Part shown: piece by piece, positions 6,303-9,855 of the stretch
Position numbering within the stretch: the first letter of the stretch is position 1
How the letters are laid out: every line of letters starts with the position of its first letter
Assembly (NCBI GenBank): GCA_963978265.1
Contig: CAXBQV010000064.1
Location: 1-9,855, forward strand
Direction of reading: 5' to 3'
Length of the DNA stretch: 9,855 nt
Source of the DNA: JAKALQ01 sp963978265
Lineage (GTDB): Bacteria; Actinomycetota; Actinomycetes; S36-B12; UBA5976
Translations under genes and position numbers: made by a program
Notes under the pieces: generated by a model
What the model was told of the DNA's origin: nothing
Database searches by the model: none
The model's input: the letters and a program-made list of their open reading frames with translations, nothing else

Positions 6303-8063
6303 TCAGGACGACGGCGTCGGAGTGGGCTCAGGTGTCGGGGTAGGCGCTGGTGTTTCCGGTGTCGGAACGGGCGGTGCGGTGACCGTGATGAGGAGGGCGC
6401 TCACGCTGGTCGCATGCACCTTGCTCGAGTCCGTGAAGGTGAAGACCCCGCTCCAGTTGCCGGCAGGCAGTCCGGTGATCGTGACATCCCAGGAGCCGAC
6501 GCCGGTGCGCGTGGTGGACGTCTTGATCGCAGCGAGTTGTTCGGGTGTGGGTGCGATGCCGTCGATGCCCACTGCGATCGTGAACGTGATGCCGCCGCTC
6601 ACCACCGGTAGCCCGCTCGGGCGCAACACCTTGATGCTCGCCTTCATCGGCGCGGTCGTGAGTGAGAACTCGACGCCGGAAATCGACATGGTCGTCGGTT
6701 CGTTGAACGGCAGGAAGTCGTTCGCGGTGGGCGCCCAACTGCCCTTCGCGAATTGCAGGAACTCATCACTCGTGCCCGAGTAGAGATTGAGGTCGAGATT
6801 GCCGCCGGCGATGCCGTAGGTGGTGGCCTTCGCTGACGAGGTGTACTGCCAGATCGCCCACTGCGATGCGCAGTTGTTCAACGTCCATGCGTGGATGTAG
6901 CAGGTGCCGTCCGACTTCATGCCCGGGAAGTTGGCCGAGATCCCGGGGTCGCGGTCGTAGTGCGCAACCCACAACGGATACGTGCGCAGTGTGGCGTCGC
7001 GGTTCAGGTAGCCCTGCAGGAACGACGGTGACGCGTACACGACCGGTTTGCGTTGGGTCTTCTCATAGAGGCGGGCGAGCCAGGTCTTCACCCAGAGTGT
7101 GGCGGCATTCTTCGTGACCGACCGTATGCAGCTGCCGTTCGTTGCGACGATGACGCACGGCTCTTCGATGTCGAGTGCAAACGGCAGATCGAAATCGTTG
7201 TAGCCACCGACTGCTGCAAGTCGCCACAGCGCCTTGTCGGCCTGTGCTTGTGCATCGGCGATGATGTCGGTCGCAAGCGTGGACGCCGGGAAATATGCAT
7301 AGTGGTAGAAGCCGGTGTAGATCCCAGCGGCTTGTGCATCTGCACGATCCTTCGCGTACCACTTCTCGGCGTTGTTGTGCCCCGGGTCGCGACCGTCGCT
7401 CGCCTTGATGTACAAGAAGCGGACGCCACCGGCGTACATCTTCGTGAAGTCGATCGGTGCGCCGTCGGGGAACAGCGTCGACACCGGATGCTGGTAGCGC
7501 GCGATGTCGGCTCCGAGGATGCGATTGCCCTTTCCGCTGGCCGTGATGGTGATCGTGGGAATTGCAGTGCCCGAGTTGCGATCGAGGTCTGCTGCGTAGT
7601 CCGGCACGGGCAGCGGGCCGACGTCGGGAATCGGAGTGTCGTAGACCGGGCCTTCGTCCGCCGTCGGTTCCGGTGTGGGAGTGGGCGTCGGCATTGACAG
7701 GCGTGCGACCGCGGCGACCGTGACTTCCTTCGAGATGACGATCTTGCCCTTGATCTTCGCCTGCACGCGCAGCCTCAGCGTTTCCTTCCACGCCGGCGCG
7801 GTGACGACCATCTTCCAGTCACCCTTGCCGTTGGTGATCGCCTTGCCGGTGGTTTTCCACGTCTTGTCCCGGTACACCTGCCGGGTCACGACGACGCCCT
7901 TGGCGGCCGGCTCCGTGGCGCCGAACAGGGTGAAGGTCTTGCCGACGAGGACCTCGTCGACCATTGCGCGGATTGTCAGCTTCTGGGTTGCAGCAGTTGC
8001 GGGGGCTGCCGGCATGGCCACGAGGAGCGCTGCGGCCAGGGCGCGCAGGACGGTGGAACGCAC
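6303..8063 (-). CDS. Secreted GH25 lysozyme-like cell wall hydrolase with Ig-like and Pro/Thr-rich segments
   Basis: This 586-residue exported protein is predicted to cleave peptidoglycan (N-acetylmuramidase). Residues 1-24 are a signal peptide. About 26-117 is an Ig-like beta domain. Residues 124-134 are a PTPTPTPEPT linker. The GH25 domain spans about 182-440: GADIARYQHP with D186, IDFTKMYAGGVRFLYIKASDG at 204-224, GIYTGFYHYAYFP at 247-259, ALDIE at 296-300 with D298 and E300, VVYASPSFL at 341-349, IWQYTSS at 404-410 and LDLNLY at 423-428. These match the GH25 barrel and its acidic catalytic residues. About 453-560 is a second beta domain, and the last 25 residues are Pro/Thr-rich with no LPxTG sorting signal. 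The GTG start has a GAGGAG Shine-Dalgarno sequence and gives a proper signal peptide. It is divergent from the small secreted protein at 8242. Host wall remodelling or attack on competitors are both possible. Confidence 0.92.
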   Translation of the reverse strand: MRSTVLRALAAALLVAMPAAPATAATQKLTIRAMVDEVLVGKTFTLFGATEPAAKGVVVTRQVYRDKTWKTTGKAITNGKGDWKMVVTAPAWKETLRLRVQAKIKGKIVISKEVTVAAVARLSMPTPTPTPEPTADEGPVYDTPIPDVGPLPVPDYAADLDRNSGTAIPTITITASGKGNRILGADIARYQHPVSTLFPDGAPIDFTKMYAGGVRFLYIKASDGRDPGHNNAEKWYAKDRADAQAAGIYTGFYHYAYFPASTLATDIIADAQAQADKALWRLAAVGGYNDFDLPFALDIEEPCVIVATNGSCIRSVTKNAATLWVKTWLARLYEKTQRKPVVYASPSFLQGYLNRDATLRTYPLWVAHYDRDPGISANFPGMKSDGTCYIHAWTLNNCASQWAIWQYTSSAKATTYGIAGGNLDLNLYSGTSDEFLQFAKGSWAPTANDFLPFNEPTTMSISGVEFSLTTAPMKASIKVLRPSGLPVVSGGITFTIAVGIDGIAPTPEQLAAIKTSTTRTGVGSWDVTITGLPAGNWSGVFTFTDSSKVHATSVSALLITVTAPPVPTPETPAPTPTPEPTPTPSS

Positions 8064-8068
8064 TCGAA

Positions 8069-8093
8069 CTCCTCGGGATTTTGGGGGAGTCTA
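8069..8093 (-). promoter_or_regulatory. TAGACT -10 element and GAGGAG ribosome binding site of the GH25 gene
   Basis: The minus strand carries TAGACT (8088-8093), the same hexamer as at the VKOR gene. It lies 24 bases rather than 6 before the start codon. The resulting short leader holds GAGGAG (8069-8074), five bases before the GTG at 8063. This is one of the leadered genes here, and the Shine-Dalgarno sequence decides the GTG start. Confidence 0.5.
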
Positions 8094-8203
8094 TGCCGTT
8101 CTCCGCGTGCACTTCGGGTGGCTGGCACGTCCGAAAACTTGGAGATTCATCAGAGATTCGTTGCGGTTTGGTGTCCTTCGGCGAATCGGCCGATCCGATC
8201 TCC

Positions 8204-8236
8204 TAGGCTTGGGCCACGTTCCAACGATGTGGAGAG
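8204..8236 (+). promoter_or_regulatory. TAGGCT -10 element and GGAGAG ribosome binding site of the small secreted protein gene
   Basis: TAGGCT at 8204-8209 would start transcription near 8216. The leader then holds GGAGAG (8231-8236), five bases before the ATG at 8242. This favours 8242 over the in-frame ATG at 8227, which has no ribosome site. A perfect 10-base palindrome (ATCGGCCGAT, 8185-8194) lies upstream near the -35 region and could be an operator, but palindromes of this length arise often by chance. Confidence 0.45.
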
Positions 8237-8241
8237 TCCCG

Positions 8242-8658
8242 ATGCGCAAGTTCGTTTCCGTAGCCGCCGCACTCATGCTGTCTGCTGCAGCGATGGGTCC
8301 CGCGCACGCGGCCACTGCGAAGGTTGGCGGTGCCTGCAGCCCGCTCCTGCAGACCACGAAGATCGGCTCGACGAAGGTCTACTGCGGGAAGAACACGAAC
8401 AAGGCCACGAAGGCCAAGATCAAGCTCGTGTGGAAGAAGAACGTCGACTGCTACGACCTCATCACTGCGTTCAACAAGGTGAAGAGCGACTACGACTCCG
8501 CGATCAAGCAGATCAACGACATCAAGACGCAGATCGCCCAGGTCCAGGGTGACACCACCGGCCTGCAGGTGACGGTCAAGGGCTTCGAGGACACCGTGAA
8601 GGTGTTCGAGCCGACAGTGCAGTCCATGAAGCAGCAGGTCACTGCTCTCTGCTCGTAA
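8242..8658 (+). CDS. Small secreted predicted helical-hairpin protein with N-terminal Cys module; function unknown
   Basis: This 138-residue protein has a signal peptide (1-23, ending AHA). A short module at about 27-66 has C32 and C48 and ends in LVWKK. It matches the module at the N-terminus of the gluzincin-like protein, with identical Cys spacing. Residues 70-101 and 108-137 are heptad-like amphipathic helices rich in Lys, Asp, Gln, Val and Ile, separated by a GDTTG turn at 103-107. C70 begins the first helix and C137 is the penultimate residue. A folded-back hairpin would therefore place them together for a disulfide; this is inference. It has its own promoter and a strong downstream hairpin, so it is probably monocistronic. 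I do not recognise a named family. A structural envelope or adhesion role is possible. An upstream in-frame extension to 7675 is rejected as antisense to the GH25 gene. Confidence 0.82.
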   Translation: MRKFVSVAAALMLSAAAMGPAHAATAKVGGACSPLLQTTKIGSTKVYCGKNTNKATKAKIKLVWKKNVDCYDLITAFNKVKSDYDSAIKQINDIKTQIAQVQGDTTGLQVTVKGFEDTVKVFEPTVQSMKQQVTALCS

Positions 8659-8674
8659 CCCTCGCGCAAGTTTC

Positions 8675-8704
8675 GAAGGCCGCCGGTGCATATCGGCGGC
8701 CTTC
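8675..8704 (+). terminator. Strong hairpin terminator after the small secreted protein
   Basis: A perfect 11-base inverted repeat (GAAGGCCGCCG at 8675-8685 and its complement at 8694-8704) encloses an 8-base loop. It begins 17 bases after the TAA at 8656-8658. The stem is very GC-rich and the following bases contain only a loose T pattern, as is common in high-GC actinobacterial terminators. It separates this gene from the TasA-like gene. Confidence 0.7.
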
Positions 8705-8760
8705 TGCGTTGCTGTGGACAAGCCGTTGCCCACAGTCGATGCGCATGAGAGTCCGGCCAG

Positions 8761-8786
8761 CGCAGCCACCCTGGCTGCGGAAAGGA
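8761..8786 (+). promoter_or_regulatory. Leader hairpin directly upstream of the TasA-like ribosome binding site
   Basis: A perfect 8-base stem (CGCAGCCA at 8761-8768, complement at 8772-8779) with a 3-base loop ends one base before AAAGGA (8781-8786). AAAGGA is the Shine-Dalgarno sequence, five bases from the ATG at 8792. The hairpin could modulate ribosome access. The rest of the 133-base gap (8659-8791) holds the preceding terminator and no clear -10 element. A weaker CTGTGG/CCACAG inverted repeat lies at 8712-8735. Confidence 0.4.
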
Positions 8787-8791
8787 TTCCC

Positions 8792-9343
8792 ATGCGATAC
8801 AACAAAGGAGCAGTCTTCGCGATTGCCTCCAGTGCCCTCTTCTCGTCGGTGGCGATCGGCGCAACCTTCGCCCCGAGCACACTTGCGGCGTTTACTGACA
8901 CGACTGCTTCGACGGCGAACTCGGCTGCCGCAGGCACGCTGAACATCGATGTGGTCGACGGGGCTGGCAAGCCAAGTTCGGCATCCCGCGTCACCGTCAC
9001 AAATGCTGCTCCTGATATGGCGGTCAGGCAGTACACGCTGAGCCTCAAGAACTCGGGAAGTCTTGACGCGTCGATGCGCCTGCATGTGGCCAACCTAGTT
9101 GCGTCTGAGCACAATCTGGACGACGTTCTTCAGGTTCAAGTCCTGAACCAGCTGAATGCAACTGTTTATACAGGCAAGATTTCGAATCTCGATATCGGTC
9201 AGCCTCCATGTCAAACCGAGACGTCGACAGTGGCTGGGATCGTCCTCCAGCAGCAGCACATGGTTCTCGGCCGGAAAAATTCCAGCTCCGCGATTATGAT
9301 TGGCGTCCTGCTTGCCACTATCCAGCGGCAGCACCGGAACTGA
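8792..9343 (+). CDS. TasA/camelysin-like secreted protein with SipW-type signal peptide, probably truncated near 9200
   Basis: The frame gives 183 residues, but only about 1-136 look genuine. The N-terminus has a basic start (MRYNKG), a hydrophobic stretch to about residue 29 and AAFTDTTASTANSAAAGTLN at 32-51. This is the SipW-dependent leader and first strand of the TasA/CalY family, which forms extracellular fibres or has camelysin-type roles. Further beta-strand pattern follows (QYTLSLKNSGSLDASMRL, then ATVYTGKISNLDI). After about position 9200 the composition changes: the remaining 47 residues (Gln-rich and ending QRQHRN) are simply the antisense of the gene on the opposite strand, and the expected C-terminal part of the domain is missing. 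I therefore read this as the 5' part of a gene cut at a junction. The ATG at 8792 has a good AAAGGA site. No SipW-like signal peptidase gene is in the window. Confidence 0.65.
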   Translation: MRYNKGAVFAIASSALFSSVAIGATFAPSTLAAFTDTTASTANSAAAGTLNIDVVDGAGKPSSASRVTVTNAAPDMAVRQYTLSLKNSGSLDASMRLHVANLVASEHNLDDVLQVQVLNQLNATVYTGKISNLDIGQPPCQTETSTVAGIVLQQQHMVLGRKNSSSAIMIGVLLATIQRQHRN

Positions 9344-9772
9344 TGACGTCAATGGATCCGGTGGCAGGAAGGCATGTGCATGCATCACTGTACCGAGAGG
9401 AACGTCGCGCAGGTCGGCCGGAGCCGTGCGGTAGCGAACCACTGCATAAGGCAGCAATGCGAAGGGATGCGGGTCGTTTCGGAAAAACATCCCGGACCCC
9501 TGAACTCGCAGACTGCCACGTCGGTTGGCATGGTCCACGAAAACCAGCTCGCCACGATACGTAACCGCGCGCTCGAGTGGCGGAAAACTGCCGGCTACAG
9601 GCCGAAACACCGCAGCGTCACCCGCTTCCCCTGCCGCGTTCTGCTGGGGTGGCTGCGCGGGGGCGACAGCGGTGGACAGCACCAGAGTAATAACCGCGAG
9701 GCATGCTGGCCGCAGGACCTGTCTTCTGTGAATCCCAATGACGATAGCACAAATCCACATGGGCCCGCTCAT
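9095..9772 (-). CDS. Secreted conserved protein of planctomycete type, 3' end lost at a junction; function unknown
   Basis: This frame has 225 codons. Residues 1-39 contain a signal peptide (hydrophobic core around LAVITLVLSTAVAPAQ). It is followed by a conserved-looking domain with AVTYRGELVFVDHANRRGSL at about 69-88, PFALLPYAVVRYRTAPADLR and DVPLGTVMHAHAFLPPDP at about 101-138, and ENHVLLLEDDPSHC at about 166-179. From memory of the family this reads like exported proteins from Planctomycetota, so it differs in taxonomic style from everything to the left. I cannot name a function. The likely genuine part ends near residue 196 (position 9185); the last 29 codons are antisense to the TasA-like gene and lose the GC-rich third-position pattern. 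The start codon overlaps the stop of the preceding DUF1552 gene (ATGA), suggesting translational coupling. A start at the internal Met5 is also possible. Confidence 0.62.
   Translation of the reverse strand: MSGPMWICAIVIGIHRRQVLRPACLAVITLVLSTAVAPAQPPQQNAAGEAGDAAVFRPVAGSFPPLERAVTYRGELVFVDHANRRGSLRVQGSGMFFRNDPHPFALLPYAVVRYRTAPADLRDVPLGTVMHAHAFLPPDPLTSSVPVLPLDSGKQDANHNRGAGIFPAENHVLLLEDDPSHCRRLGLTWRLTDIEIRNLACINSCIQLVQDLNLKNVVQIVLRRN
9185..9205. other. Probable junction between actinobacterial and planctomycete-like DNA
   Basis: Plus-strand coding similarity (TasA-like, ending in SNLDIGQ) and minus-strand coding similarity (ending in LTDIEI) both stop within this short stretch. Each frame continues past it only as antisense of the other gene. 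Two convergent genes are thus each missing their 3' ends at the same point, which is what a join between unrelated sequences looks like. Confidence 0.6.
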
Positions 9773-9855
9773 AGTTCCACCGCACGATTACTGTCACCGA
9801 AACTGTCGGCTTCAACACCCATCCGTTGGGCCATCAGTAGCAGTAGATTGCTCAT
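9769..9855 (-). CDS. C-terminal end of a DUF1552 domain protein, N-terminal part outside the window
   Basis: The minus strand from the right edge encodes 28 residues and a TGA at 9769-9771. The peptide begins SNLLLLMAQRMGVEADSFGD after an edge Met and ends in AVEL. This closely follows the C-terminal signature I know from DUF1552 proteins (SNLL..., QR.GVE..., FGDS..., final EL), which are abundant in Planctomycetota and found in some Verrucomicrobiota and Myxococcota. The Met codon at the edge is more likely internal than the start. Its stop overlaps the start of the next gene by ATGA. The function of DUF1552 is not established. The fragment is short, so the assignment rests on motif recognition. 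Confidence 0.6.
   Translation of the reverse strand: MSNLLLLMAQRMGVEADSFGDSNRAVEL

Noticed and set aside
6004..6783. Plus-strand open frame of 259 codons between the amylosucrase and GH25 genes
   Set aside because: It is mostly antisense to two well-supported genes, and the low-complexity Gly/Val stretch comes from the Pro/Thr repeat read backwards.
7675..8241. N-terminal extension of the small secreted protein to 327 residues
   Set aside because: The extension is antisense to the GH25 gene and would bury the signal peptide. A ribosome site and a signal peptide support the start at 8242.
8203..9114. Long minus-strand open frame of 303 codons across the small secreted protein and the TasA-like gene
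   Set aside because: It is antisense to two genes with clear signal peptides, ribosome sites and family motifs, and it crosses the strong terminator. Its sequence shows no domain pattern.
9203..9343. C-terminal 47 residues of the TasA-like frame as a genuine domain
   Set aside because: The stretch is antisense to a conserved-looking coding segment on the minus strand and has no TasA-like strand pattern.
9853..9855. ATG at the right edge (minus strand) as the start of a 28-residue gene
   Set aside because: The peptide matches the C-terminal end of a long family (DUF1552), in which this Met would be internal.

Overview
This is a GC-rich window of actinobacterial character. Seven complete or edge-truncated genes fill about positions 1-8660. 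An eighth gene runs into what looks like a foreign segment at the right end. The genome type is inferred from high GC with GC-rich wobble positions, Ala-rich signal peptides, leaderless-type promoters (TANNNT a few bases before the start codon) and homolog styles typical of Actinomycetota. A member of Acidimicrobiia, such as an Ilumatobacter-like aquatic lineage, is my best guess but is not proven. I see no tRNA, rRNA, CRISPR array, insertion sequence or origin. No stretch over 300 bases lacks a gene.

Layout. Positions 1-1407 (minus) encode a secreted metzincin-type zinc protease that runs off the left edge. It is divergent from a homocysteine S-methyltransferase (1490-2443, plus). A minus-strand block follows, read from right to left: a GH25 lysozyme-like secreted hydrolase (6303-8063), a GH13 amylosucrase-type enzyme (4267-6195), a secreted gluzincin-like HExxH protein (3130-4257) and a VKOR-family membrane thiol oxidoreductase (2493-3083). 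The VKOR gene converges on the methyltransferase. To the right, divergent from the lysozyme, lies a small secreted predicted helical-hairpin protein (8242-8658) with a strong hairpin terminator. After it comes a TasA/camelysin-like protein with a SipW-type leader (from 8792).

How the genes relate. Most of the genes act at or outside the cell envelope: two unrelated zinc proteases, a wall hydrolase, a disulfide-forming VKOR, a Cys-stapled helical protein and a fibre-type protein. The VKOR could supply disulfides to the Cys-containing exported proteins. The gluzincin-like protein and the helical-hairpin protein share a small N-terminal Cys module with identical Cys spacing, which suggests a common surface-binding or folding unit. 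Amylosucrase and homocysteine methyltransferase are the metabolic genes and have no obvious partner here.

Most notable observations. First, four genes have a TANNNT element exactly 6 bases before the start codon, a strong local signature of leaderless transcription. Second, there is an abrupt break at about 9185-9205. To its right, on the minus strand, are the tail of a DUF1552 protein and a conserved secreted protein of planctomycete type. The TasA-like gene is cut off at this break. A chimeric assembly is the simplest explanation; horizontal transfer or rearrangement is the alternative.
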